A DNA stretch of 64,000 nt from Haloferax sp. Q22 (GCF_001482285.1 NZ_LOEP01000016.1:296403-360402), one strand, 5' to 3'; positions 43,021 to 52,147 are shown, counted from the first letter of the stretch. Numbers and translations: made by a program. The notes: generated from the letters alone by a model not told the origin.

Positions 43021-44121
43021 TTACGCTTCCGTCTCGCCCGCGCCGCCCGCGTCTCGGAGCCGACCAATCCGCGACGCCAGCGACGGCTCGAACGAGAGGA
43101 ACGACCCCGCGCGGCCGGTGTCGACCTCGTCGGCGGTCGCGTCGAGCGCGTCGGCGACGGCCGCGCGTCCGACCCGTTCTGCCGCCGCCTCGTCGGCCCG
43201 ATAGATGAGCCGTTTGCTCGCGTACTCGCCGGTCACGAGCAGTATCACGCCGATTCCGGCGAACGCCAAGAACGACAGGGCGAACCCGAACGGCGACCAC
43301 GCGACGCCCCAGAAGACGAACGCGCCGACCGCGGTCACGGTGAACAGCCGAAGCTCGTAGACGTACCGAGCGACGCGTCCGGCGTCGACCGCGAGGAGCG
43401 CCGAGACCGTCTCGTCGTCGTAGCGGTCGAGCAGCGAGTCGGTGAGAAAGAGCGTCTTCCGACCGACCGGGCCGCGAGTGAGGTGGTCCGAGCGGTGGCC
43501 GCCGCCGTCGAGGAGGCGAACCCGAGCGACCGAGAGACCGCCGCGGTCGCACAGGCGGTCGAGTCGCTCGCGCGTCGCGTCGTCGGGGGCCGCCGTCGTC
43601 TGCGAGACGCCGACGAGCTGTGCCGAAAAGACGTATGCGGCGGCGACGAACGCGAGCAGGGTGAGCAGGCCGCCGGTCCCCAAGACCCGGAATTCGACTT
43701 GTAGCACGGCCACCACGCAGAAGACGAATGCCGCGATGAAGAGCTGGTAGCGGAACATCTTCGCGGCCGCCGCCCCCGCGCCCATATCGGCGTCTCGCAC
43801 GCGCCTCGCCACCGGGAACGCGCCCATGTACGAGACGGTCGCCACGACCGCGGCACCGACGGCGACGAGCGCCCAGCCGAGAACGGCCCACGGCCAGTCG
43901 ACCGGGAGGCCGACGGCGGCGAGGAGCGCCCGGTCCGCGTCCGTCCACCAGACGACGCCGACGAACAGGAGGGCGGCGTAGAGCCAGTTGCTTCGAACCC
44001 GTTTTCTGAACCGCTGGACGGACGACCCGCGGCGCTCGTGGAACGCGGCGCTGAGCCGCGACCAGCCGGCACCGAGGAGGGAGACGCCGACGAGCGCGCC
44101 GGCGAACGTAGCGGGAGCCAT
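43021..44121 (-). CDS. M48-family membrane protein lacking the zinc site (pseudopeptidase)
   Basis: A 366-residue protein with about six membrane helices. The layout follows HtpX/M48 proteases: FLTDSLLDRYDDETVSALL is the pre-active-site helix and EPSLASRIGRL the C-terminal motif. The zinc box that should be H-E-x-x-H reads V245-D-A-G-R249, and the third ligand, usually Glu before Y-x-A-D, is Ile306 (LIYRAD). All three ligands are lost, so proteolysis is not expected. A scaffold or chaperone role is possible, by analogy with other inactive membrane proteases. Start ATG at 44119-44121; divergent from hisG. Confidence 0.85.
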   Translation of the reverse strand: MAPATFAGALVGVSLLGAGWSRLSAAFHERRGSSVQRFRKRVRSNWLYAALLFVGVVWWTDADRALLAAVGLPVDWPWAVLGWALVAVGAAVVATVSYMGAFPVARRVRDADMGAGAAAAKMFRYQLFIAAFVFCVVAVLQVEFRVLGTGGLLTLLAFVAAAYVFSAQLVGVSQTTAAPDDATRERLDRLCDRGGLSVARVRLLDGGGHRSDHLTRGPVGRKTLFLTDSLLDRYDDETVSALLAVDAGRVARYVYELRLFTVTAVGAFVFWGVAWSPFGFALSFLAFAGIGVILLVTGEYASKRLIYRADEAAAERVGRAAVADALDATADEVDTGRAGSFLSFEPSLASRIGRLRDAGGAGETEA

Positions 44122-44124
44122 AGC

Positions 44125-44145
44125 TGACACTTCACAGATGTGTCA
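44125..44145. promoter_or_regulatory. inverted repeat in pseudopeptidase/hisG divergent region
   Basis: TGACAC and GTGTCA are separated by 9 bases. The repeat begins 3 bases upstream of the pseudopeptidase start codon and overlaps its likely transcription start, with a TATA-like ggttttttga at 44144-44153 on the minus strand. Confidence 0.4.
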
Positions 44146-44199
44146 AAAAACCGTTCCGGCTTGCGAAAGTCAATTACCTCCGGGACGTGACGGGGAGGT

Positions 44200-45045
44200 A
44201 TGCGAATCGCCGTGCCCAACAAGGGCCGCCTGCACGAACCGACGATTGAACTCCTGGAGCGTGCGGGACTGCACCTCGACAACGGTGCCGAGCGCAAACT
44301 CTACGCCGGGACCGTCGATCCCGACGTGACCGTGCTGTTCGCCCGCGCCGCCGACATCCCCGAGTACGTCCGCGACGGGGCCGCCGAGGTCGGCATCACC
44401 GGCCTCGACCAGGTCCGCGAGTCGGGCCACGAACTCGAAGACTTGCTCGACTTGGAGTACGGCAAGTGTCGGCTCGTCCTCGCCGCGCCCGAGGACGGCG
44501 ACATCGAGACCGTCGAAGACGTGTCGGGCAAGGTCGTCGCCACCGAGTTCCCGCACATCGCGCGGACCTACTTCGAGGAGGAGGGCATCGACGCCGAAGT
44601 CGTCGAGGTCACGGGCGCGACCGAACTGACCCCGCACGTCGAGATGGCCGACGCCATCATCGACATCACCTCGACCGGGACGACCCTCCGGGTGAACCGC
44701 CTCGCGGTCATCGACGAGGTGCTGTCGTCGTCGGTCCGGCTGTTCGCCCGCCCCGACGTGGTCGACGACCCGAAGGTCCAGCAGTTGCTCATGGCGCTCG
44801 AATCGGTCCGCTCCGCGGAGGGCAAGCGCTACCTGATGATGAACGCGCCGCGCGAGAAACTCGACGAGGTAAAGGAGGTCATCCCCGGCCTCGGCGGCCC
44901 GACCGTGATGGACGTCGCCGGCGACTCGACGGTCGCCGTCCACGCCGTCGTGAACGAACGCGACGTGTTCGAGGTCGTCAGCGACCTGAAGAATGTCGGT
45001 GCGAGCGGCATCCTCGTCACCGAAATCGAGCGGTTAGTCGAGTAA
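44200..45045 (+). CDS. hisG: ATP phosphoribosyltransferase, long form
   Basis: A 281-residue HisG, first step of histidine synthesis, joining ATP and PRPP. It opens with [19 protein letters not shown] and has the PRPP loop region [14 protein letters not shown]. The extra C-terminal domain (about 205-281, [22 protein letters not shown]) is the ACT-like module of the long, hexameric form, which binds histidine for feedback control. The ATG at 44200 has a purine-rich gggag just upstream. No other his gene is near. Confidence 0.96.
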   Translation: MRIAVPNKGRLHEPTIELLERAGLHLDNGAERKLYAGTVDPDVTVLFARAADIPEYVRDGAAEVGITGLDQVRESGHELEDLLDLEYGKCRLVLAAPEDGDIETVEDVSGKVVATEFPHIARTYFEEEGIDAEVVEVTGATELTPHVEMADAIIDITSTGTTLRVNRLAVIDEVLSSSVRLFARPDVVDDPKVQQLLMALESVRSAEGKRYLMMNAPREKLDEVKEVIPGLGGPTVMDVAGDSTVAVHAVVNERDVFEVVSDLKNVGASGILVTEIERLVE

Positions 45046-45074
45046 GTGACGCGGCCGCGTGCCCGTCGTGCGTG

Positions 45075-45986
45075 TTATTTCTTCCAGCGCAGGTCCGGAA
45101 CCGTGACCGACGGCTCGAACCCGAGTTCTCCGCGGCGCGCCCGGACGTAAGCCGCGATACAGACCGCGCCGAGCACTATCGCACCGATGCCGAGCAGGCC
45201 GGCTTCGGGGCCGAACGCACCGCCGGTAACCACGTCGGGGCCCCGTTCCGTCGTCTCGACGAGCGACGTGCCGAAGTCGAGGCCGCTGACCGCGAAGCCG
45301 AAGACGCCGCCCTGCACGAAGTTCCATGAGATGTGGATTCCCGTCGGGATGGCGAGGTCGCCGGTGAGCGCGTAGCCGAGACCGAGCATGACGCCCGCGA
45401 GGGTGATGCTGGTCGTGCTGGCGAACCCCGCGTTCGGGTTCGTGTAGTGAGCGACGCCGAACACCGCCGACGAGACCGCGAGGCCGCCGGCGACCGCGAC
45501 ATCCGGACCGAACCGCCAGCGGAGGCCCTCGGCGACGTCGGTGAGGACGATACCCCGGAGCAGAAGTTCCTCCGCGATGCCGACGACGACGAAGAACGCG
45601 AGGAGCGAGCCGACGCCGAGCAGTCGGTCGACGCCGAGCGGGGCGGGGGAGACCGCAATCCAGCCGGCGGCGACGCCGACGACGAAGATAGCGGTCATCA
45701 GCCCCGTTCCGAGCGCGAGGCCGAACACGAGGTCGACCGCCCACTCGCGGTCGAACCGGAGACCGAGATCCGCGACGGTCCGCCGGTCGACGTACCGCGC
45801 GACGACGAGTGCGGCGAGGCCGCTCGCCCCGACAGAGACGAGCGAGACGACGAGCGCGACGAGTCGACTGGATTCGGCGAGACCGCCGAGAGCGGCCGAG
45901 AACGAGACGGCGACTACGAGCGAGACGAGGACGAAGACGACGGGCGTTGCGAGCAGTCGAAACGGGGCTCGCGGCCGGCGTTCCAT
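45075..45986 (-). CDS. CPBP family intramembrane metalloprotease
   Basis: A 303-residue membrane protein with about eight helices. The CPBP (CAAX protease/bacteriocin-processing) motifs are AEELLLRG (Glu-Glu-x3-Arg), FGVAHYT with the first His, and HISWNF with the second His, so the site looks active. Targets in haloarchaea are unknown. The ATG at 45984-45986 (MERRPRAPF) is preferred, since the upstream in-frame opening starts from TTG. It is convergent with hisG. Confidence 0.9.
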   Translation of the reverse strand: MERRPRAPFRLLATPVVFVLVSLVVAVSFSAALGGLAESSRLVALVVSLVSVGASGLAALVVARYVDRRTVADLGLRFDREWAVDLVFGLALGTGLMTAIFVVGVAAGWIAVSPAPLGVDRLLGVGSLLAFFVVVGIAEELLLRGIVLTDVAEGLRWRFGPDVAVAGGLAVSSAVFGVAHYTNPNAGFASTTSITLAGVMLGLGYALTGDLAIPTGIHISWNFVQGGVFGFAVSGLDFGTSLVETTERGPDVVTGGAFGPEAGLLGIGAIVLGAVCIAAYVRARRGELGFEPSVTVPDLRWKK

Positions 45987-46077
45987 GTCGTTCCAGAGGA
46001 GGCGACGGGGAGACACGACGGATGATTCAGCGGCCGCGGGCAAGAAAGTACGGCGAGAAGGTACGGCGAGCGCGACC

Positions 46078-46455
46078 TCAGAAGGGCGCTGTCGTCAGGA
46101 TGACCATGAGACCGAACAGGACGAGGCCGAGAAGCACCGAGACGACGAAGTGGATGGTCACCACGTACGCCGACAGGCGGTTCGACCGGCCGTAGAGATA
46201 CTTGACGAAGCCGAAGTCGAGCCCGAGTGCGAGCGCGAGCGCGACGAAGGAGTTCCAGCCGAAGGTGGTGAAGACGACGGCGATGGCCGCGGGAACCGGC
46301 CCGACGGCGAACGCCTTCTTGAGTTCCACGTCGCCGAGGACGTTCCGCGCGGCGATGTGGGCGGTGAGAGAAAGGAACAGCGCGAACAGCGCGAACGTTC
46401 CGGCGACGGCCGTGACCGGCGCACCGGCGGCCGTCTGCAAGGTGAGCGCGTCCAT
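46078..46455 (-). CDS. four-helix membrane protein of unknown function
   Basis: A 125-residue protein with helices at about 13-35, 50-64, 66-84 and 95-120. The GDVELKKAFAVGP loop and the LDFGFVKYLYGRSNR loop are polar. It resembles DUF7473-type haloarchaeal proteins. Start ATG at 46453-46455. Confidence 0.72.
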   Translation of the reverse strand: MDALTLQTAAGAPVTAVAGTFALFALFLSLTAHIAARNVLGDVELKKAFAVGPVPAAIAVVFTTFGWNSFVALALALGLDFGFVKYLYGRSNRLSAYVVTIHFVVSVLLGLVLFGLMVILTTAPF

Positions 46456-46537
46456 ATCGGTTCGAGGGACGCGACTGACTTAGATTCGGTCGATTCGGGT
46501 CCCGGTTACGCGGCGCGGTCGAGAGGACCCGACGAGG

Positions 46538-47107
46538 TTAGAACGACCCGTTCAGGAGACCGAGTTCGGAGAGGCGTGAGATGATGACGTCGACCGCCGC
46601 TTCGGCGTCTTCCGGCTTCTTCCCACCCGTGATGACGAGCTTGCCCGACCCGAAGAGAAGCGCGACGACGCTCGGTTCGTCGAGGCGATAGACGAGTCCC
46701 GGGAACTGTTCGGGCTCGTACTCGATGTTTTCGAGACCGAGGCCGATGGCGATGGCGTTGAGGTTCAGGTTCTCGCCGAGGTCCGCGCTCGTGACGATGT
46801 TCTGAACGGTGATTTCGGGGTCGTCGTCGACCGGAATCTGAAGCTCTCGGAGCTTGTCGAAGACGATTTCGAGGCTCTCATGTACGTCGGCGGTCGACTT
46901 CGCGCCGGTGCAGACGATTTTTCCGGACCGGAAGATGAGCGCCGCGGACTTCGGCTCTTGGGTGCGGTAGACGAGTCCCGGGAACTGCTCGGGGTCGTAG
47001 TCGGCACCCTCGAGGTCCATCGCCACGCTCTGGAGGTCGAGCTCTTGGCCGATTCCCGTGGAGGCGACGACGTTTTCGATGTTGATTGTGTCCTTGGGGT
47101 CGGTCAT
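46538..47107 (-). CDS. tbp: TATA-binding protein
   Basis: A 189-residue TBP, the general factor that binds TATA boxes with TFB. The two ~90-residue repeats are plain: [13 protein letters not shown] and [10 protein letters not shown] with [12 protein letters not shown] in the first, and [24 protein letters not shown] with [12 protein letters not shown] in the second. Haloarchaea often carry several TBP genes. Start ATG at 47105-47107 with a good TATA box upstream. Confidence 0.97.
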   Translation of the reverse strand: MTDPKDTINIENVVASTGIGQELDLQSVAMDLEGADYDPEQFPGLVYRTQEPKSAALIFRSGKIVCTGAKSTADVHESLEIVFDKLRELQIPVDDDPEITVQNIVTSADLGENLNLNAIAIGLGLENIEYEPEQFPGLVYRLDEPSVVALLFGSGKLVITGGKKPEDAEAAVDVIISRLSELGLLNGSF

Positions 47108-47129
47108 ACAACGATTTAAGTCACGTATT

Positions 47130-47140
47130 TAAGGTTTAAA
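47130..47140 (-). promoter_or_regulatory. TATA box of tbp
   Basis: The minus-strand stretch tttaaacctta is centred 28 bases before the tbp ATG, so a nearly leaderless transcript and direct TBP autoregulation are likely. Confidence 0.55.
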
Positions 47141-47165
47141 AAGATTGGTGCAAGTAATTGACAGC

Positions 47166-47477
47166 TTACGCGCGGCGACGAATAATCCGGACGTTCCGGA
47201 CGGTGACAACCGCACCAAGAAATGTCAGTGAGATGGGAACTGCGAGGCGCGCGACCGCCGGTCTGAGCACCCAGTAGGTGGCGAAGAACAGGGCGACTGA
47301 GACGAGTTTTAACACCGCGAACGAGCCGGGTCCGGGGTCGCCACCCGAGATGAGTCGCACGACTGGGTTCCCTTCCTGTACGCCGGCCATCCTGACACCG
47401 AGGACGGTCGTGACGTAGTCGCCGAGGCCGTAGGCGAGCGCCGCTGCGCCCCAGAGGATGGCGTCGAGAGAGGCCAT
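47166..47477 (-). CDS. small membrane protein (DUF5658-like)
   Basis: A 103-residue protein with three hydrophobic segments (about 8-28, 52-70 and 76-93). The GLGDYVTTVLGVRMAGVQEGNP stretch, with its Asp-Tyr-x-Thr and Glu-Gly-Asn-Pro, matches a haloarchaeal and archaeal small membrane family. A TATA-like cttatac (about 47500-47506 on the minus strand) lies upstream. Function unknown. Start ATG at 47475-47477. Confidence 0.72.
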   Translation of the reverse strand: MASLDAILWGAAALAYGLGDYVTTVLGVRMAGVQEGNPVVRLISGGDPGPGSFAVLKLVSVALFFATYWVLRPAVARLAVPISLTFLGAVVTVRNVRIIRRRA

Positions 47478-47626
47478 GCGGGTGGATTCGGAGCGACCCG
47501 TATAAGTCTCGTCGTCGCCGGGTTGTCACGTTCGGCGTCATCGCCATCGGTCGGTGTGTGCGTCACCGCGCTCGCGGGAGCGACGACGACCGATACCCTC
47601 ATTTCCGCGGCCCGTCAGGTCCGAGC

Positions 47627-48592
47627 GTGTACGGATTGGAACTCGCCGGCGAGGAAGACGCCTTCGCCGCCCGCGAGGCCGAGTCGGCCGCGACGGGCGT
47701 GACGGTCGTCGCCCCCGGCCTCGCCACCGCCCGCGGCGTCGAACCGGAGCGCGCGAGGCAACTCGCCTACACCCGCCGCGTCGTCGAACTGGTCGGGCGG
47801 TGCGACCCCGACATCGACGCCGCCCGCGCCGTCGTCGCGGCCGCGAACGTCGACCGCGAGGGGACCGTCGCCGTCCGCGCCCGCGATGTGCGGGGACTGA
47901 CCGGTATCAGCACGACCGACGCCGAGCGCGAACTCGGGTCTGCGCTCGTCGACCGCGGCTTCGGCGTCGATTTAGACGACCCCGACCACGAACTTCGGGT
48001 TTACTTCTCTGAAGACGCCTGTCTCGTCGGCTGGACCGCCGTCGAGGCGGTCCGCGACTTCGCCGACCGGAAGCCGACCGACCGACCGTTCTTCCAGCCG
48101 GGGAGCATGGCCCCCGTAGACGCCCGCGCCTTCGTCAACATGGCCGGCGCGGAGCCCGGCGCCCGAATTTTGGACCCGATGTGCGGCACCGGCGGCGTCC
48201 TCCTCGAAGCCGGGTTAGTCGGTGCCGACGTGGTCGGCGTCGACGCCCAAGCGAAGATGGTCGGCGGCGCTCGGGAGAACCTGCATCACTACGTCGGCGA
48301 CGGCGACGTAATCCGCGGCGACGCCACCACGCTCCCCCTCCGCGACGACTCGATGGACGGCGCGGTGTTCGACGCTCCTTACGGCCGGCAGTCGAAAATC
48401 GCCCGCCACTCGCTTTCGGACCTCGTCGGCGGCGCGCTGGCGGAGGTCCGCCGGGTCGCCCCGGAGTGCGTGATGGTCGCCGACCGGTCATGGGCCGAGG
48501 AGGCCGAGGACGCCGGCTGGGAGGTCGAACGGGTGTTCGAGCGCCGAGTCCACCGGTCGCTGGTTCGGTACGTACATCTGCTGCATCGGTAG
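47627..48592 (+). CDS. trmG10: tRNA (guanine(10)-N(2))-dimethyltransferase
   Basis: A 321-residue THUMP plus Rossmann methyltransferase that dimethylates N2 of G10 in tRNA. The THUMP-related N half spans about 1-140. The SAM motif is RILDPMCGTGGVLLEAG and the catalytic motif IV reads DAPYGR, the usual form in archaeal Trm-G10. It starts at GTG (47627), which places MYGLELAGEEDA at the N terminus as in the family; the longer frame is Arg/Ser-rich. Confidence 0.9.
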   Translation: MYGLELAGEEDAFAAREAESAATGVTVVAPGLATARGVEPERARQLAYTRRVVELVGRCDPDIDAARAVVAAANVDREGTVAVRARDVRGLTGISTTDAERELGSALVDRGFGVDLDDPDHELRVYFSEDACLVGWTAVEAVRDFADRKPTDRPFFQPGSMAPVDARAFVNMAGAEPGARILDPMCGTGGVLLEAGLVGADVVGVDAQAKMVGGARENLHHYVGDGDVIRGDATTLPLRDDSMDGAVFDAPYGRQSKIARHSLSDLVGGALAEVRRVAPECVMVADRSWAEEAEDAGWEVERVFERRVHRSLVRYVHLLHR

Positions 48593-48714
48593 TCGGAACC
48601 GGCGGGGATGTCGGCGGCCTCGGTCGCAGGTCCCGGCCGCCACCGCGGTTGTGGTCGTTCGTGCTCTATTCAATTGCTCGACAGGACTATCCGCCAGCGC
48701 GACGAAGTGAAGGC

Positions 48715-48924
48715 ATGTCGCGCACGGTTCGAAAGGTTCTCGCCGAGGCGTACGACCCCGACCCGCGAGCGATGGTCATCGTCGCGATGGGGTCGTCGTT
48801 CCTGCTGTTTTCGCTCCTGTCGTCCCCGGCCGGTTCGAGCCCGTACTCCCTGTTCGGTCTCGTGGTGGCAGTCCTCTCGCTCGTCGTCTCGGTCGCGATG
48901 CTCGCCGTCGAGAAACTCCGATAG
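48715..48924 (+). CDS. small two-helix membrane protein
   Basis: A 69-residue protein: an N-terminal cytoplasmic segment (RTVRKVLAEAYDPDPR) then helices at about 20-38 and 45-64. No functional motif is seen. Start ATG at 48715. Confidence 0.65.
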   Translation: MSRTVRKVLAEAYDPDPRAMVIVAMGSSFLLFSLLSSPAGSSPYSLFGLVVAVLSLVVSVAMLAVEKLR

Positions 48925-48942
48925 TCGAGGCGACTGAGGCCG

Positions 48943-49332
48943 CTACAGTTCTTCCTTCTGAAGAGATATTTTCCCGTTCGAGCCGACGCGCAACATCACG
49001 TACTCGTAGTCCTGAATCCGCCCGTCGTACGCCACCTCGCCGTCAACGAGGAGTTCCACGTCGCAGGTCTCGGCGTCGACCTGCCGGGTGAGCGTCTTCG
49101 TCTCGCCGGGCGAGAGTTCCACGTCGCCCTCGCGACACGCGGGTTTCAACACGACCTCGCCGGAGAAGCCGCCGCTGACCCGGACGCGAACGAGTTCTGA
49201 CCCCTCGCAGAACTGCGGCCATCCGCACTCGTCCGTGGTGGTCGCGGTCTGTCCGGATTCGGAGGGACTACCGAGACACCCGGAGAGGAGAGCGAGCGAA
49301 CCGAGCGACGCGAGGACCCGTCTGCGCTGCAT
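48943..49332 (-). CDS. predicted Tat-exported lipoprotein
   Basis: A 129-residue protein with a twin-Arg signal (QRRRVLASLGSLALLSGC) ending in a lipobox LSGC, so it should be exported folded and lipid-anchored outside the membrane. The mature part has five further cysteines, including CGWPQFC, that may form disulfides, and a beta-rich domain (LVRVRVSGGFSGEVVLKP). The Tat genes tatCo and tatCt are in this window. Ligand or role unknown. Start ATG at 49330-49332. Confidence 0.82.
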   Translation of the reverse strand: MQRRRVLASLGSLALLSGCLGSPSESGQTATTTDECGWPQFCEGSELVRVRVSGGFSGEVVLKPACREGDVELSPGETKTLTRQVDAETCDVELLVDGEVAYDGRIQDYEYVMLRVGSNGKISLQKEEL

Positions 49333-49399
49333 GAAATGTAGTTTCGCAGTCAGAACAAATGTCTTGTGTCGGCGGGACAGCCCGGACCGCTTGTCCGGC

Positions 49400-50002
49400 C
49401 TATCGCCGCGCCAGCACCGTCTCGCCCGCCCGCACCGACTCGCCTTTCTCGACGACCACGTCCTCAGAGCCGTACTCCGGCGGTAACAGCACGTCGGCCC
49501 GGGAGCCGAAGTCGATGTGGCCGAGTTTCTGCCCGCGGACGAGTTCGTCACCGGGCGCGACGTACGAGTGAATCCGGCGGGCGAACGCGCCGGCGATGAG
49601 CGACACCTCGTGGTCGCCCTCGTCGGTGTCGAGTTCGATGTCGACGCGCTCGTTCCTATCGGAGTCCTTCGAGAACGCCGGCTTGTGCGCGCCGGGGCGA
49701 TGAGTGACGGTTCGGACCGCACCGGAGACCGGCGCGCGGTTGACGTGCACGTCGGTGACGTTCATGAACACGCCCACGCGGACACGACCGTCCTCGACGC
49801 GAATCACGGAGACGTGCCCGTCGGCGGGGGCGACCACCCCCGGTTCGTCGGGCGGCGAGCGCTCGGGGTCCCGGAAGAACCAGAGGACGAACGCGCCCGC
49901 CGCGAGGAGCAGGGCCCCGAGGGGCGGGAAGACGAACGCCGCGACTGCCGCTCCGAGGAAGGCAGGGAGCGCGAACCGTCGGTAGCCGGGTGCGAACTGC
50001 AT
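49400..50002 (-). CDS. pssD: archaetidylserine decarboxylase
   Basis: A 200-residue phosphatidylserine-decarboxylase-type enzyme making archaetidylethanolamine. The Gly166-Ser167 pair in DFGSRADV is the self-cleavage site giving the pyruvoyl group, and VAPADGHVS and FMNVTDVHVNR hold the catalytic residues. Two N-terminal helices (about 9-42) anchor it. In Haloferax, PssD is needed for archaeosortase-dependent lipid anchoring of surface proteins. The rfcC stop precedes its ATG directly, so the two genes are cotranscribed. Confidence 0.92.
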   Translation of the reverse strand: MQFAPGYRRFALPAFLGAAVAAFVFPPLGALLLAAGAFVLWFFRDPERSPPDEPGVVAPADGHVSVIRVEDGRVRVGVFMNVTDVHVNRAPVSGAVRTVTHRPGAHKPAFSKDSDRNERVDIELDTDEGDHEVSLIAGAFARRIHSYVAPGDELVRGQKLGHIDFGSRADVLLPPEYGSEDVVVEKGESVRAGETVLARR

Positions 50003-51028
50003 CTATGCCTCGCCGCGGACTTCGGCTCCCCAACTCGTGAGGAGGTGGGTAATGTGCAGGCGGTCGTCGATGCCCGTCGAGATGTCGAGGTCGACCTGCC
50101 CCGCGAGTTCGTGCAGGCGAGCGAGTTCGCCGTCGGCGAAGCGCTCAGGAGTCGAGTCGGCGACGCGGAGGATGTCTCGGAGGAGTTCCTGTCCCTCGTA
50201 GCCCTCGTCGTCGAGGAGCGTCGTGAGGGTCTTGCGGGCGTCCTTGATGTCGCCCTCGCGGGCGTTGATGAGGAGCGTCTTCAGCTCGTCGTCGAAGCCC
50301 ACGTCGCCGAGGGCGGCGTGGACCGTGGACATGGTGACCTCGTCGGCCTCGGTGGCCGTCCGCTGGGCTGAGAGGATGGCCTTACGGATGTTCCCGTTAG
50401 AGGCGTCGGTGAGGAACTGGAGACCGCCGTCGTCGTAGTCGACGCCCTCGGCGTCGAGGATGTCGGCGAGGAGGGTTTCGAGGGTGTCGTCGTCCGGCGC
50501 GGGCATGGGGATGGGGAAACACCGCGAGCGAATCGGCGGGATGAGCTTCGAGGGCTGGCGGGTGGTGATGACGAACTGCGTGGTCCGGTGGTGCTGTTCC
50601 ATCACGCGGCGGAGCGCCTGCTGGAAGTCCTCGCGGATGGATTCGGCGTTGTCGAGGACGATGGTCTTGTACTCGCCGGACATCGGGGCGTAGCTGGCGG
50701 ACTCCTTGAGCACGCGGTTTATCATGTCGCGTTTCGCCATGCGACTGCGGCCGTCGAGGAACTGCTCGAACCGCGGGTCGGCGCGAATCTGCTTTTTCGT
50801 CCGGTTGAAGAAGTCCGCGACGTTGAGTTCGATGAGGTCGTTTTCGGGGTCCGAATGCGCCTCGCGAGCCAGCGCCCGGACGGCGGCGGTCTTGCCGACG
50901 CCCGGCGGGCCCTGCACGACGAGGTTCATCGGTTCGTCCACGGCGCGTCGGAGGCGTTCGCGGACCTCCGGCTGTGGGAGGTCTTCGAGCCCCGGCGCGT
51001 GCGTCTCGGTCCACAGCGGCGCGTCCAT
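50003..51028 (-). CDS. rfcC: replication factor C small subunit C
   Basis: A 341-residue clamp-loader subunit. Walker A is GPPGVGKTAAV (40-50) and the SRC finger is at 168-170. Walker B reads LDNAES (125-130): the catalytic Glu after Asp is Asn127, unlike the DEAD of RfcA. Between sensor regions it has an insert of about 35 residues (NRTKKQIRADPRFEQF onward) not present in RfcA. ATP binding is likely kept, hydrolysis weakened. It lies directly upstream of pssD with no gap. Start ATG at 51026-51028. Confidence 0.92.
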   Translation of the reverse strand: MDAPLWTETHAPGLEDLPQPEVRERLRRAVDEPMNLVVQGPPGVGKTAAVRALAREAHSDPENDLIELNVADFFNRTKKQIRADPRFEQFLDGRSRMAKRDMINRVLKESASYAPMSGEYKTIVLDNAESIREDFQQALRRVMEQHHRTTQFVITTRQPSKLIPPIRSRCFPIPMPAPDDDTLETLLADILDAEGVDYDDGGLQFLTDASNGNIRKAILSAQRTATEADEVTMSTVHAALGDVGFDDELKTLLINAREGDIKDARKTLTTLLDDEGYEGQELLRDILRVADSTPERFADGELARLHELAGQVDLDISTGIDDRLHITHLLTSWGAEVRGEA

Positions 51029-51163
51029 TGGACTCCGGTAGCAGACGGTCGGGTAAGAATCGGTCGGTCCGGGGCGTCGGGTGGACTCGGGTTTCCTGTG
51101 GGCGAGCCCCGAGGCCGCGACCGATTCGACGCACGTTTAGTCCCGCCGCTATCATTGTGGTGC

Positions 51164-52117
51164 ATGTCCATGCGCGCGACCTTCCTCGGGACCGGCGGGG
51201 CCGTCCCCACCACGGCGCGTGCGCCGAGCGCGTTCCTCGTGAACCGCGACGGCGAGCGCCTGTTGTTCGATTGCGGGGAGGGCACCCAACGCCAGATGAT
51301 GCGCTACGGGACCGGGTTCGGCGTCAGCCACCTGTTCGTCACCCACCTCCACGGTGACCACATCCTCGGCATCCCCGGCCTGATTCAGACGCTCGACTTC
51401 AACGACCGCGACGCCTCGCTGGCCATCCACGGCCCGCCGGGGAGCAAACGCCACCTCGAAAAGCTCGTCCACGCGGGCGGCTACCAGCCCGGCTTCCACG
51501 TCTCCGTCCACGAGGTCCGCCCCGGGAACGTCGCCTACCGCGCCGACGACTACGAGGTCCGCGCGTTCGACACCGAACACCGGACCGCCTCCGTCGGCTA
51601 CGCCCTCGTCGAGGACGACCGCCCCGGCCGGTTCGACCGCGAGAAGGCCGAGGAACTCGGCGTCCCCGTCGGCCCGGCGTTCGGCCGCCTCCACGCCGGT
51701 GAGGACGTGGAACTCGAAGACGGGACCGTCGTGCGCTCCGAGCAGGTCGTCGGCGACCCCCGACCCGGACGAACCGTCGTCTACACCGGCGACACCCGCC
51801 CGCTCGAATCGACCGTCGAGGTCGCCCGCGACGCCGACCTGCTCGTCCACGACGCGACGTTCACCGACGAGGAGGCGGAGCGGGCGAAACAGACCGCGCA
51901 CTCGACCGCCCGCGAGGCCGCCCGAATCGCCCGCGACGCCGACGTTCGGCGGTTCGCGCTGACGCACATCTCCGCCCGGTACGCCGCCGACCCGAGCCCG
52001 CTTCTCGAACAGGCCCGCGAGGTGTACGACGGCGAGGCGTTCGTCGCCGAAGACGGTCAGAAACTGGAGGTGCCGTACGCCGACAGCGACGGCGGCGGGG
52101 CCGAGACCGGCGAGTAG
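51164..52117 (+). CDS. rnz: ribonuclease Z
   Basis: A 317-residue tRNase Z that removes tRNA 3' trailers. The metallo-beta-lactamase motif is THLHGDHILGIPG, with further metal ligands His in EHRTAS, Asp in YTGDTRP and His in THISARY. The exosite-like HEVRPG and FGRLHAGEDVELEDG segments are typical. ATG at 51164, or 51170 (MRATFLGTGG), is the start. rfcC is divergent with 135 bases between. Confidence 0.95.
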   Translation: MSMRATFLGTGGAVPTTARAPSAFLVNRDGERLLFDCGEGTQRQMMRYGTGFGVSHLFVTHLHGDHILGIPGLIQTLDFNDRDASLAIHGPPGSKRHLEKLVHAGGYQPGFHVSVHEVRPGNVAYRADDYEVRAFDTEHRTASVGYALVEDDRPGRFDREKAEELGVPVGPAFGRLHAGEDVELEDGTVVRSEQVVGDPRPGRTVVYTGDTRPLESTVEVARDADLLVHDATFTDEEAERAKQTAHSTAREAARIARDADVRRFALTHISARYAADPSPLLEQAREVYDGEAFVAEDGQKLEVPYADSDGGGAETGE

Positions 52118-52147
52118 CCAGTCGGCGAGACACGCAAAAAAGGTGAT

